Positions 10,832-21,463 are shown, numbered from the stretch's first letter. The stretch: 64,000 nucleotides of DNA from Bicyclus anynana (GCF_947172395.1 NC_069102.1:5052442-5116441); one strand, 5' to 3'. The notes: generated by a model from the sequence alone, not told the origin. Translations and numbers: made by a program.

Positions 10832-10841
10832 TTGATTTGCT
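10809..10841. repeat. Short perfect palindrome
   Basis: AGCAAATCAATAATT, a 3-base spacer, and its exact reverse complement. Confidence 0.75.
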
Positions 10842-11887
10842 ATAATTACAACTCTCAATTAAAACTATTAATGTCAAAGTCAAACACGTCAACGTCAAAT
10901 CAAATGTCATTGTCAAATATCAGCCATAGATTATTTTCATCGACAAACATTCGTCTGAGCATGGAAGGCATAAATGGAAAAGCAAAGAGGATACAACTAT
11001 TATTATTATTATGTATAATATGCGCCAAACTTCGAGTCCACTCTAAACAGGAGGTGTTTAATAAGGCGCAGTATACAAAAACATATTCCAACGGAGTTAC
11101 GATAGCTGCACAGTTCGGTATGTTGGAATATCAGACTGAACTAGAAGTTCTAGTATTTGTGTTTCCAAAGGTTTTTTAATAGTTTACGGTATATTTTAGG
11201 GTTCCGTAGTCCACAAGATGAGACATGTAACGCCGATGCCCTTATTTCCCCACTCTCAACTTTGCAGTTGCACTGCCCTGCTCTCAGCGTAGGTGACGTA
11301 TTGCAATTTGCAGCAGTCATACCAACTCGTACCTATATAAGTAGCAAATGGCAGAGATTCTACGAGGTATGAAATGACTACTCCGGTGTAAGATTTGGCG
11401 GATAAATTACCTATATTTAATGATCTATTTCAATACATTGATTAATAGACCGAATTGACTAAGAATGAACTGTCACAGTCTACGTCACACCACGATTCAC
11501 GTAGAGAAGTAGGTACGTACTCGTATACCGAAAGGAATTTCGTTGATAATAATGGATCTAAATTCAACTCCTGTATCATGCCGCCCACGCCTCTGAAGTC
11601 TGCGTTTATTCTCGAAAGAGACACCTACTTTTTTCAATGCATATTTTTCGTCATTCTTATTGATGGTCGTTATTGTGATGTGACCAACTATTTTGGTCCT
11701 TTATTGGAGAATGGCATGGCAATGAGACGAGTAGAGATTAGAGTAGGCTTGTAAAGAATCTTTAACAAGTGATCTAAAATTATTTAAATGATTTTACAAT
11801 TTTATTAGGTACCTACGACTTTAGATATAGTTTTTTAGTATTTTTCCTTTTTTATTTTTATAATATTAATTATTAAAGTGATTTTCT
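10842..11887. other. Intergenic stretch, no supported gene
   Basis: Contains two open frames on the plus strand (10832-11179 and 11455-11754) of about 100-115 codons. The first contains a hydrophobic run RIQLLLLLCIICA that could be a signal peptide, but there is no recognisable domain, no splice-supported continuation and no codon evidence. I see no convincing gene. Confidence 0.4.
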
Positions 11888-11970
11888 GATAACATGTGTA
11901 CGGACAGTTGCCTTATGACGTTCATAAAACGTTCAATATCGTGAATCGCGGCAAACTTTCAAGAGTGCAT
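11888..11970. mobile_element. MITE family 2 (TAGCATGG ends), diverged copy
   Basis: Shares GTTGCCTTATGACGTTCATA and AACTTTCAAGAGTG with the clearer copies at 13244-13370 and 21530-21624; the outer ends are eroded. Confidence 0.6.
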
Positions 11971-11976
11971 TATTCT

Positions 11977-12165
11977 TTACTAGCTGACGCCGCGCGGTTT
12001 CACCCGTGTGGTTCCCGTTCCCGTAAGAATATGGAGATAATATATAGCCTATAGCTTTCCTCGATAAATGGGCTATCTAACACTGAAAGGATTTTTCAAA
12101 TCGGACCAGTAGTACCTAAGATTAGCGCGTTCAATCAAACAAACAAACTCTAGAAGTATAGACAT
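11977..12165 (-). mobile_element. Helitron-like element, reverse orientation
   Basis: Begins ACTAGCTGACGCCGCGCGG (the 3' end reversed), then the TATATAGCCTATAGCTTTCC block and TTAGCGCGTTCAATCAAACA. Same family as 8870-9066. Confidence 0.6.
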
Positions 12166-12719
12166 TAAATTGGTAGGTAGGTAATGTTAGATGTGTTTGA
12201 AAATTGAGGCGCCCAAAAGAGGAAATTTATATACAACTCAATGTTAGTTGTGGTCAACAACAAACGTTAATTAACTTAATTATCGTCCACAATGTCGAGT
12301 TGTGTGTTCAGGAAGTGTAAAACTATATTTTCATCAATATATAATGGAATTAAAGACAATGTTGTGCATGTATGCTCTCAGTGTTGTAGCCTATTCGGAT
12401 CACTTTTTGCGGTGATTTTGTAGTAACCGATCTATAGTATAAAATTATCATTGGTTTATATCCACTAAAGTTAAAAGGTTAGTGAATAGTCCAAATAGAG
12501 CTATTTAAATCGCATGGTGTTACTACAATCGCCAAGTTCAAGGTGTTCTCGTGAGTCATAGTGTGGGCCGCTGAAGATTTCTATTTAAATCCGCCCTGAA
12601 ACAGCGACTGTAGTCTCAGTAGCCAAGAGCACTACGCAGCGCGCGCCTGCAACGAACTCATCACAACACTAAAGGTATTGTGATTATTTGTTTATTTATC
12701 TTCATACTAACTGTGCCCT

Positions 12720-12870
12720 GTTGCAACCGCCTAGATCCTAATGCCGTGGGAATATTGGGATAAAAAGTATCCTAAGTGATTTTTCAGACTTTAATCTATC
12801 GCTGTACCAATTTTCGTAAAGATCCGTCCAGCCGTTCTGGAGTTATAGGTGGTGTAATTAAAGCGGCTAT
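12720..12870 (-). mobile_element. Helitron-like fragment
   Basis: Carries GATAAAAAGTATCCTAAGTG and CGTCCAGCCGTTCTGGAGTT, phrases found in this element class; both termini are missing. Confidence 0.45.
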
Positions 12871-12887
12871 GTTTTAGATTAGGTAAA

Positions 12888-13057
12888 CAGAGGGCCTAGT
12901 GGCAGTTTGATACTGAGACGATCGCGTTAACGTAAACGCGAATTTCTAAGGAATTGATACAGCGCCATCTAATGGAACTGTTTCAATTCCATATAAAATC
13001 GCGTTTACGTTAACGCGATAGTAACAATATAAACACATAGAAAACTCCCACTAGGTT
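12888..13057. mobile_element. MITE family 1, copy 1
   Basis: Ends CAGAGGGCCTAGTGGCAGTT and AAAACTCCCACTAGG are imperfect inverted repeats, and the interior carries CGCGTTAACGTAAACGCG and its inverse CGCGTTTACGTTAACGCG plus GCGCCATCTAATGG. No coding capacity. Further copies at 13472-13651 and 13798-13983. Confidence 0.8.
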
Positions 13058-13243
13058 GAAAGATTTATAAATTGTTGTTAATGTACAAGTTATTTCGTGT
13101 ATTTTTATAGATATACCTACCCTAACTTCACTATACAATTAATGTATTTTTGCTATAAGATTTTTCAAGGCATTTTGCTGTATACTATTTTAAGACCATC
13201 TTGCTTTCTTTTAAGTTTAGTTACCATTAAAGTGTTTTTCAGA

Positions 13244-13370
13244 TAGCATTGGTACGGTTGCCTTATGACGTTCATAATATGTAGATACTATTAACAGCGT
13301 AAAGATATTTACTATTATCGTGAATCTAAATAAATTAAGAGTGAAACGAACTGTCACCGTACCCATGCTA
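13244..13370. mobile_element. MITE family 2, copy 2
   Basis: TAGCATTGGTACGGTTGCC at the left and AACTGTCACCGTACCCATGCTA-type inverse at the right. The internal TTATGACGTTCATAATATG is shared with the other two copies. It directly abuts the family 1 solo units. Confidence 0.75.
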
Positions 13371-13371
13371 T

Positions 13372-13471
13372 CAGAGGGCCTACTGGCAGTATGAAAACAT
13401 TGAAAACTCCCAATAGGCACACAGAGGGCCTAGTGGCAGTATGAAAACATTGAAAACTCCCAATAGGCACA
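13372..13471. repeat. Two 50-bp tandem units made of joined MITE family 1 ends
   Basis: Units 13372-13421 and 13422-13471 each run from CAGAGGGCCTAGTGGCAGTA into GAAAACTCCCAATAGGCACA. Each therefore looks like a left end fused to a right end with the MITE interior deleted; the third repetition starts the full copy at 13472. Confidence 0.85.
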
Positions 13472-13651
13472 CAGAGGGCCTAGTGGCAATTTGATACGGT
13501 GACGATCGCGTTATCGTAAGCGCGAATTTCTAAGGAATTGAAACATCGCCATCTAGTGGCACTACTGCACAACTGTTTCAATTCCATATAAATTCGCTTT
13601 TACGCGATAGTAAGAGTATGAGAACTTTGAAAACTTCCACTTAGCACACTG
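13472..13651. mobile_element. MITE family 1, copy 2
   Basis: CAGAGGGCCTAGTGGCAATT at the left, GAAAACTTCCACTTAGCACA at the right; interior has CGCCATCTAGTGGCACTACT and AACTGTTTCAATTCC. Same architecture as copy 1. Confidence 0.82.
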
Positions 13652-13797
13652 AAAAACACTATAACTACGTAGTTTTTTAACCTATGCAGTGGTGTGCATA
13701 GTTCCCAACTAGGGTAGGCAGGCATGTTCCTTATAAGTCCTCAGGGTAGGCATAAAGTCCATATTACTGTAGCTATGTTTTACATAATCACAATTTA

Positions 13798-13983
13798 CAG
13801 TGTGCCTAGTGGGAGTTTTCCAAACTTTCGTACTGTTACTATCCCGTTAACGTGAACGCGAATTTATATGGAATTGAAACAGTTGTGCAGTAGTGCCACT
13901 AGATGGCGCTGTTTTAATTAATTAGAAATTCGCGTTTACGTTAACGCGATCGTCACAGTATCAAACTGCCACTAGGCCCTCTG
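13798..13983. mobile_element. MITE family 1, copy 3 (inverted)
   Basis: Reads as the reverse of copy 2: CAGTGTGCCTAGTGGGAGTT at the left and CTGCCACTAGGCCCTCTG at the right, with both CGTTAAC-type palindromic blocks. Confidence 0.85.
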
Positions 13984-14399
13984 GTAAAGAAAATGCAAGC
14001 AGTCTACACCTATACATATTTAAATCTACAATATTATATCTACTTGCATAGTCTAAAAATAACTAAACAAACATTTTCGTCGCAAAGCTTTCAATGTGAG
14101 AGAATTAGTTTACTATGTGATTGCATCAGACCTGTTTATATATTTTCGTTTGTGAATCATTATAGTGGAATCGTTCCAGATTTTGTAATATTGATAAAAT
14201 TGTAACTTTATTAACAGTTGTGGTTTGAAATGTTTTTGTTGATCTTTGTTATTTTTATTCAATAGGTACTCGTAAGAAGTTAAAGGTTGATTGCAATCTC
14301 AATTTCTTACTACATATTTGCAATGGCAGCGAGTTTAAATTCTTCAACTAACTGAATGTCTATGATTTATAATAATTGGATATCATCGTATCAGCCGAT

Positions 14400-14705
14400 G
14401 GATATCCATTGCAGAACATAAGCTTTTAATAGGGACTTCTAAACACCACGATCCTGAGCCGCCTGCATCCAGCGAATCTCTGTGACTCTCTTGATGTCGT
14501 CAGTCCACCTGGTGGGGGGTCGACCAACACTACGGTTTCTAGTGCGGGGTCGCCAGCACCTTGGGACACCAACGTCCGTCGGGTCTTCGAACTATGTGCC
14601 GCACCACTTGAGCTTCGCGATTTGTTGAGCTGTGTCGGTGACTTTGGTTCTTCTGATTCGATCACGCAGAAATACGAGCAAGCGCAAGGGCATTTGCCAG
14701 AGCGG
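14400..14705 (-). mobile_element. RTE-like LINE 3' fragment
   Basis: The minus strand contains pieces of the RTE C-terminus (RTRNRSVGRPPTRWTDDIKR and KLKW) across frameshifts, followed by the typical CCGATGGATATCCATTGCAG 3' tail. Dead copy. Confidence 0.65.
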
Positions 14706-15655
14706 TAAAAATGACGTAGTGAGACAAAGTTTATTATTTCAATATTCAAAATTGATATTCAACTAATTACATTTTAGTTACTAGTTTAATTATTTTTACC
14801 TGCTCTAGTCTGCCTCGTCATACAAAAGTGTAACCAAATATCTTCACGTTTTAGTGCATTGCTATTTTGTTTTCTATAATATGTAGCAGGTACCAATATA
14901 TCTTAGCTAGAACAGTTTTAGATCGTAAATGATGGATGGACGGTAGAATCGTAATCGCCGAAAATAATCGTTCGAAAACAACTCTGTTTATCTTTCGAGT
15001 TGTGTTGAATTGTCGTCGCTGGGGATAAATTTATTGTTTGTTATTAGAGAGATTTTCATCGCTTTTAAGATGCGATATTTTAAATAGTTAAATACTTGTT
15101 AACCTAACCTAACTAATTACCTATATTTTTTTTTTTTAATAGGAATAATAATAAAAGCAGAGTAGAACTGAAAATGATATATTCGTATTTTGAACAACGT
15201 ATTTTTTGTGGGCACTTAAATAATATGCTATTAATTTTGTAAGGTTCATTGTGACAGGTCAATGCTATTTCTACAAACGCTAACGTTTCGAAAACAAAAC
15301 AAATGTCACCTAACCAATGGGAATGACGATAACCGAGCGATAACTTGGCCCCGTGATCTATCGATGACGAATGTCCTCACCTTAATTTAAAGCGTTTGCG
15401 ATTGTAGAAAGAGCATCGACGTGCCACATTTCTATAGACCCTAGTTAGGGTTGACACTTTTTTGATGTCCTCATAATTTCTCCCTCAGGAATCTCAGGAT
15501 AAGATCTCTCTAGTCAGAAAGAATGTTATATTTTTCTATGTATATGCTCTCCCTTAACTCCTTAACTCATGTCCAATAGCTCATACTCATAATAACCTGT
15601 TTATACTGAGCTAGTAGCTACTGTTTAGTAATTTGACTTGTATAAATTATTCCAG
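14706..15655. promoter_or_regulatory. Upstream region of the small heat shock protein gene
   Basis: The acceptor-like string ATTATTCCAG lies immediately before the sHSP ATG at 15656, so the mRNA probably has a separate 5' UTR exon somewhere in this stretch. Scattered TTCGAA and AGAA..TTC pairs occur (14966, 14993, 15285, 15520) but I see no clean three-unit heat shock element. A short interstitial run of CCTAA units is at 15100-15112. Confidence 0.3.
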
Positions 15656-15886
15656 ATGTCGATTGTCCCAATGCTATTCCGCGACTGGTGGGACGACTGG
15701 GAGCGCCCCTCGAAGCTGATGGACCAGCACTTTGGCATGGGTCTCAAGAGGGACGAGCTGCTCTCCTCCCTGTCCTCCTTCCCCTCCAGCTCGCTGTTCA
15801 GGAACTCCTACTTCAGGCCATGGAGGGCGAGCCTCGCGCGCCAGGAGTCCTCCTCTACTATCAACCTTACCAAGGAAAAATTTGAG
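15656..15886 (+). CDS. sHSP exon 1
   Basis: 77 codons, start ATG at 15656, donor GTTAGT directly after 15886. Encodes the N-terminal region and the first strand of the alpha-crystallin domain. Confidence 0.9.
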
Positions 15887-17071
15887 GTTAGTAAGCATTG
15901 GCAATAATACGTCTAACTACTAGGAAATTCGATTACTAATTTAACTCTCAATAGAAATGAGCAAGATTTCTATTATATGAACGTCTGTACCTACCTACTT
16001 ATAATTATGTTATACTTTTAAAGAAATTGATTATCAGGTGTTTAAAACTGTGGTCCTCAGTAGCACAGTTTGAGACTCCTTCTGGAATCTGTCTCGTAAG
16101 AAATTTTATTATATATTTGTGGAGTTAGGAAAGTGGTGGTCTTACACTTTTAGAAAGTATGTTACGCCATCGGTCCTGATCAGTATCATTAAGATCTGAT
16201 AGTGGTCGTTAATGAATTTAACATCTATCCAAGCCGGCCAACCCAATAAAATATCGTTGAGTTTTAGTACGGGTTCGGTCTAAGCTCCATATCCCCTCTT
16301 CTATAAGGAGAGAGGTCTGACATTGTAGTGGACCTTAAAATAAGCTTGATATTGATGATGATGAATAAAAAGCATGTTTTTTATCCGTTAAAAGTTAGCC
16401 CTTGATTTCAATCTCACCTGATGGTAAGTGATGATGCAATCTTAGATGGAAGCGGGCTAACTTGTCAGGAGAAGGATGAAAACCCCTTTCGGTTTCTACA
16501 CAACATCGACGACCGGAACGCTAAATCGCTTGGTGATACGTCTTTGTCGGTAGGGTGGCAACTAGCCATGGCCGAAGCCTCCCACCCACAATTAAGAAAA
16601 CATCAACCAGTCCAGCCAGGGATCGGACCCAGAACCTCCGTCTTTTAAATCCACTGCGCATATAACTACTCCACGGAGGCCGTCAAAATTAAAGAACCAA
16701 AGTGAAAAGGAACTCTGTTTAAATTCCAGGTTATCCTAGACGTCCAACAATTCTCTCCAGAAGAAATCTCAGTGAAGGCGAGCAACAACACTGTCCTCGT
16801 CGAAGGGAAACACGAGGAAAAGCAAGATGAGCACGGCTTCATCTCTCGTCAGTTCACCCGTAGATACATCCTGCCAGCAGGCTACGATGTCACCGACATA
16901 GTCAGCACACTGTCCTCGGATGGAGTCCTTACAATCACAGCCCCCAAACGCGCACCTCCCAATTCTGGAGAGAGAGTGATCCCGATCACTAAAACTGGCC
17001 CCGCCAAACAGGCAGAGACCCCCGTCGAACAGCCTCGCGAGCAAACTGTCCCAATCGTCACATCCCCTTAA
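15656..17071 (+). CDS. Small heat shock protein, lethal(2)essential-for-life-like
   Basis: ATP-independent chaperone that binds unfolding proteins in the cytosol. Two exons, 15656-15886 and 16730-17071, give 190 residues with phase 0 at the junction (KEKFE then VILDVQQF). The N-terminal region MSIVPMLFRDWWDDWERPS and LMDQHFGMGL is the typical insect l(2)efl-type start. The alpha-crystallin domain spans about residues 65-155: VQQFSPEEISVK, TVLVEGKHEEKQDEHGFISR, QFTRRYILPAGYD and SSDGVLTITAPKR. A C-terminal I-x-I motif (VIPIT) follows, which docks between subunits in oligomers. The start is the ATG at 15656, not the in-frame 15638 ATG, since conservation begins there and an acceptor AG ends at 15655. 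The intron contains a SINE. Expected to be heat-inducible, although no clear heat shock element is visible. Confidence 0.93.
16376..16681 (-). mobile_element. SINE-A copy in the sHSP intron
   Basis: tRNA-headed SINE in reverse. The head (ending in the plus-strand CCACGGAGGCC) is at the right; the body has TAGGGTGGCAACTAGCCATG, GCCCGC-type GGAAGCGGGCTAACTTGTCA and a T-rich tail at 16376. See 55952-56280 for the full-length copy. Confidence 0.85.
16730..17071 (+). CDS. sHSP exon 2
   Basis: The acceptor aaattccag ends at 16729; 113 codons and TAA at 17069-17071. A possible polyadenylation hexamer ATTAAA lies at 17235-17240. Confidence 0.92.
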   Translation, partial: VILDVQQFSPEEISVKASNNTVLVEGKHEEKQDEHGFISRQFTRRYILPAGYDVTDIVSTLSSDGVLTITAPKRAPPNSGERVIPITKTGPAKQAETPVEQPREQTVPIVTSP

Positions 17072-18624
17072 ATATCAGACATCAATCAATAAGTCTAATT
17101 AACACGAACAGAGTCTCCTGTCCTTAAGTGGTACCATCATCTGATGCCTTCTTTAAATAATCTTGGGATGTCAGGTGGAGAGAACTCAACAACACTCAAC
17201 AACCTTAAGTGCGAGGTTGTGGTTAAAACGTTTCATTAAAGTCCTCCCTTTTAAGTGTTGCATTAATTTTAGATCTGCAAATTCAGTTTACTGTAAAACC
17301 AAATCAAAATTAATATCTAGATATTTAACCGTATTTTGATGATTTTTGAAGTCATATTGGCGCGTTAGGAAAATATCATCAGAGTATAACTGAATTTCAA
17401 GAATGGCGTACATCATGATGATATACCTACATTAAATACTGTAAAGTTAGTTTTAGTGTAAGTTTATTTATCAGGCCAACTAGGTATTTAATTTTTTACA
17501 AATACACTGTGTAAACTGTACCAACTGACGCACTTTTGCCATAATTAATTTTTTAAAATTCTATACCACCTGCGATATTATTGTATTCGATATATTATTA
17601 TTATCGCCCACCACTTCGATTTTACCATTAATCGGGGGAGTAACTCTCTTCGTGTAAACGAGGCTTAAGTAATAAGCTAACGATCGAAATAGCATTTATT
17701 TTTATATGACTCGCTGTTGGCCAACAACGGGTAACGATTCGAAATGAACGAACTAGGTTTATATTGACTAAAATTAATATAAAACGTCACTTCTAAGCAT
17801 AAATTATTGTAAAATTGTATAATATATTATATTATACTGTAAAAGTTATTTGTTTTATTACGGCTCTAGAAAATTCAAGAAAACTTCGTTAAGAAATCTT
17901 TCATATCATTCGAATATGAAATCTTCAAGCCTGCGATTACCATATCGTCGCAATTTTATAAAAGCTGAAAGTTTGTTAGCCTTCTTACTATAAGTACTTA
18001 ATTATATGTATTCTGTGGTATAAGTAGGTACTTAAATAACCATGAAGTGTGGAGGATGGGATTCGGAAGGAAGCAATTTGCATGGTCCAGACAAAGAATC
18101 ATTGAATCTAAACTTTTTAATTTTGCTTCGTGACAGTAGGTAGGTACTTAAGTAGGTATGAGAAATCATGTCTCCAATTGCCAGTCACTTCGTTTCATGG
18201 CAACTCTCCGAAAACCATAATTATTTAAAGGTAAGGGTTACGATGAAGTGTTTAAGTGGTGTTTGGCCACGGACTATACCTACCTACTAGATTAGTCCGT
18301 GCGTTTTTGGCGAACAAAACCGAAAGTGGTGGATGCAGATTATACAAAATTTAAGTGAAGATATGTGTACGCGCAAATTTCTGAAAAATTGTTCTCTTTA
18401 ACTAAGATTAAGTTAGTACATCGTTACATTAGTACTACGGATGGGGAAACGGAATACCTATAATAATCAATTAAATGGGCTAAAAAGCAGTTGATACCAT
18501 GCGACAAAGCTAGCGTCAAGCAACTACCTATTACTACAGACAACATACTACTACTATACCAATTGTCATAGGTTGTCAACCCTATTTTGCCCATCGCCCT
18601 TTAGGGAATATAAAATGAAATGAA
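17072..18624. other. sHSP 3' flank and intergenic DNA, no gene seen
   Basis: AT-rich. No ORF, repeat or RNA gene is recognised beyond short GGTAGGTA-type simple runs. Confidence 0.55.
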
Positions 18625-18647
18625 TGAAATGAAATATTCTTTATTGT

Positions 18648-19487
18648 CATAGCTGGGCATTAACTCGTTAATACGTTAATCGTTAATTAACGAAGTTAAC
18701 ATTTTGATTAACGGATTAACTTTTAAGTTAACTTTCATAAATGTTAACGGACCCGTTAACTTCCGTTAATATGCAGAAGTCCGTTAATCGTTAATCCAAT
18801 GCCTACTATTTACCGTGCGATGCGAAAAACAGGTTCAGACAAGTAAGAAATGATGAATGATATTTTTTTCAAAGAAATCAACAAATTGCTATATTTATGT
18901 TAAATATAGATAAAATCAACAAAAACAAATTATGACACTTTTCCCAAGTGCTCATCCTTATTTTTCCAATGGTGATCTCTTTTTTTTTATTCTTTACAAG
19001 TTAGCCCTTAACTACAATCTCACCTGATGGTAAGTGATGATGCAGTCTAAGATGGAAGCGGGCTAACTTGTTAGGAGGAGGATGAAAATCCACACTCCTT
19101 TCAGTTTCTACACGACATCGTACCGGAACGCTAAATCGCTTGGCGGTACGTCTTTGTCGGTAGGGTGGTAACTAGCCACGGTCGAAGCCTCCCACCAGCC
19201 AGACCTGGACCAATTAAGAAAACCTCAATCGGCCCAGCCGGGGATCGAACCCAGAACCTCCGTCTTGTAAATCCACCGCGCATACCACTGCGCCACGGAG
19301 GCCATCAAAATCACACAATGATATAAAAATGTAATATTACACAGTCATATTAACGGATTAACGATTAACGTTAACTTGCGTTAATTCTTCCAGAATGTAA
19401 CGCTTTAACGTTTAACGAAGCTAACTTTTTTTGTAGCGGATTAACGATTAACGAAGTTAACTATTTGATTAACGGTGCCCAGCTATG
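18648..19487. mobile_element. hAT-type non-autonomous element with 8-bp target duplication
   Basis: Ends CATAGCTGGGCA and TGCCCAGCTATG are perfect 12-bp inverted repeats, flanked on both sides by TTTATTGT (18640-18647 and 19488-19495). An 8-bp duplication is diagnostic of the hAT class. The subterminal zones are packed with GTTAACG/CGTTAAT motifs in both orientations. A SINE-A copy is nested inside (18980-19303). No transposase. Confidence 0.88.
18980..19303 (-). mobile_element. SINE-A copy nested in the hAT element
   Basis: Full-length in reverse: T-rich tail at 18980, tRNA-like head ending CGCCACGGAGGCC at 19303, box B complement GGGATCGAACCC visible. Confidence 0.88.
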
Positions 19488-19619
19488 TTTATTGTACACC
19501 AAAACGAAGCAAGGAATTAACTTAAAAACTAATGTACAATTGGCGGCCTTATCGCTAATGAGCGATCTCTGCCAGACAACCAATCGAAAAAGAGAAAATA
19601 AATTCTTCTTCTTCTTGAA

Positions 19620-19699
19620 GTTCTACACCTGAAATTAAGTTTTTAAAAAATTAAATCTACTTCTACACCTGAAATTAAGTTTTTAAAAAATTAAATCTA
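19620..19699. repeat. 40-bp tandem duplication
   Basis: TTCTACACCTGAAATTAAGT plus 20 further bases, repeated exactly once (19620-19659 and 19660-19699), preceded by a CTT microsatellite. Confidence 0.9.
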
Positions 19700-20167
19700 C
19701 TACTGCATGTTTACCAATTCAATTCAGATCTATAATTAAAAAATCTTATTATCTTCGTATTTGTAAAACTTTTACACACTATGTATTTTTTTTTCGAGAG
19801 ACTTTAGGTAGGTACTACTTGCATTAAACTATTATTAAAATTACCAGATTAAAATGTATGACTATAATATTTAAATTTGCCCATCCTCTTCTATGCCATG
19901 AACTTCAATGCCGTCTCTTTCTGAGTCCTCTACGCCCTGAGCATCTCAAACGCCCACAGTTGGCGTTGTCGCATACATTGAGAACCTATGATCTATATTT
20001 ATTACCAAGTGTTACCGCAAAACATTTAACAATTGCTAAATCGATGGACCAACCGCGTAGACACATTAATGTTTAGAGCGGGGACACACGATGCGTTGCG
20101 GTGTCGCTGCGTTGTCATAATAGATAGAAAAATATCTGTGGCATGTAATATTTTTTTCCTGTTTGTG

Positions 20168-20330
20168 TAAGTGCCGTAGGCTCCTTATGGGACCTCAGCG
20201 GCGTCACCGGCGGGTTTGGGCGAGCGCAGAAGCCTGATGGCAGAAGCAGAGTAGATGGGCGGAACAACTCTCTCAGGGTGTCTTCTCTGAGACTCGGACC
20301 TCGGCTTAGAAAGCCGTTCGGGAAGAGAGT
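20168..20330 (+). repeat. Dispersed repeat (GGGACCTCAGCGGCGTCACCGG family), copy 2
   Basis: Second copy of the repeat described at 5240-5392; here it leads into the duplicated segment starting 20417. Confidence 0.65.
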
Positions 20331-20416
20331 TTTAGCCTGAGTGTATCAGTCCGGGCGCCAGCGAGATCGTGAGTTAAAAAGCCCACGTCTGGGTGACGTC
20401 AGATATCGGGGACCTC

Positions 20417-20912
20417 GTCTTCGCCGGCTAAAACGCTGTGGCATGTCACATTATGCGCTCTGTACCGGTTTTGCAACTACCGAGACGAGGCTGGGAGGGG
20501 TGAATGTGTTGCGACGTCGGAGCGGCACCGCTCAGTTGTTCATGCCAATGAGTTATTAACAGGCTGACCAACGCATCTACGGGACGCTGCGACATAACAA
20601 CGTTGCGGCGCCGCAACGCTCTTGTGCTGCTGCTCTTACCGAACGTGAGATGCCGCAGAAAGCAATAAGGGACGCGCAACTAAACTGCAAATAATGAATA
20701 ATAATTCCTTCACTAGTTAATGTGAACTGCGGCTTGAACCGGCTAGATGTAAATATGTCAGCTCCGTGACAAACTTTCTATAATTCAAGGTGTTGATGAT
20801 TTGAAAAGATGAAAGGAGTGTTTATGGTATAAAGTTAGTGATAGCCAGTTCTTCGTAATTTTAAAAGCAGTTTATCATCCTATGTTCCTGCCAAAACTAG
20901 GTAGTTTATACT
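20417..20912 (+). repeat. 551-bp-spaced direct duplication, copy 1
   Basis: 496 bp that recur at 20968-21463 with no difference noticed in the stretches compared. GC-rich start with GTTGCGGCGCCGCAACGCTC. The reading frame of 77 codons on the minus strand is identical in both copies but has no recognisable product. Ends in a 31-bp palindrome arm. Confidence 0.88.
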
Positions 20913-20996
20913 TTATGCACATAGTATAAACTACCTAGTTTTGGCAGGAACATGCCACAGCGTTTTAGTCTTCGCCGGCTAAAACGCTGTGGCATG
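20882..20996. repeat. Two back-to-back perfect palindromes at the duplication junction
   Basis: Palindrome 1: arms 20882-20912 and 20923-20953, 31 bp each, spacer TTATGCACAT. Palindrome 2: arms 20951-20968 and 20979-20996, 18 bp each (CATGCCACAGCGTTTTAG and its inverse), spacer TCTTCGCCGG. Both perfect. They sit between the two copies of the duplication. Confidence 0.92.
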
Positions 20997-21463
20997 TCAC
21001 ATTATGCGCTCTGTACCGGTTTTGCAACTACCGAGACGAGGCTGGGAGGGGTGAATGTGTTGCGACGTCGGAGCGGCACCGCTCAGTTGTTCATGCCAAT
21101 GAGTTATTAACAGGCTGACCAACGCATCTACGGGACGCTGCGACATAACAACGTTGCGGCGCCGCAACGCTCTTGTGCTGCTGCTCTTACCGAACGTGAG
21201 ATGCCGCAGAAAGCAATAAGGGACGCGCAACTAAACTGCAAATAATGAATAATAATTCCTTCACTAGTTAATGTGAACTGCGGCTTGAACCGGCTAGATG
21301 TAAATATGTCAGCTCCGTGACAAACTTTCTATAATTCAAGGTGTTGATGATTTGAAAAGATGAAAGGAGTGTTTATGGTATAAAGTTAGTGATAGCCAGT
21401 TCTTCGTAATTTTAAAAGCAGTTTATCATCCTATGTTCCTGCCAAAACTAGGTAGTTTATACT
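20968..21463 (+). repeat. 551-bp-spaced direct duplication, copy 2
   Basis: Second copy of 20417-20912. It is followed by ATGTGCATAA then AGTATAAACTACC, that is, the spacer seen in copy 1 but inverted, after which the arm breaks off at 21487. Confidence 0.88.

Larger units (their letters stand above)
18625..19600 (+). mobile_element. LINE 3' region split by a hAT-type MITE
   Basis: The left part (18625-18647, GAAATATTCTTTATTGT) and right part (19488-19600, TTTATTGTACACCAAAACG, GGCGGCCTTATCGCTAATGA, CGATCTCTGCCAGACAACC) rejoin into the LINE 3' end that is uninterrupted, in reverse, at 31905-32030. The MITE at 18648-19487 explains the split. Confidence 0.75.

Noticed and set aside
10832..11179. 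A 115-codon frame with a hydrophobic stretch, as a secreted peptide
   Set aside because: No family recognised, no supporting splice sites or regulatory signals, and the AT-rich context makes chance open frames likely.
15100..15112. Insect telomeric TTAGG repeat
   Set aside because: Only about three CCTAA units; far too short to be more than chance.
19858..20076. A 72-codon frame ending before the GGGACCTC repeat
   Set aside because: No domain recognised and no codon or splice evidence.
20446..21230. The identical 77-codon frames as a duplicated gene
   Set aside because: They lie inside the duplicated repeat segment, are identical only because the DNA is identical, and have no recognisable domain.
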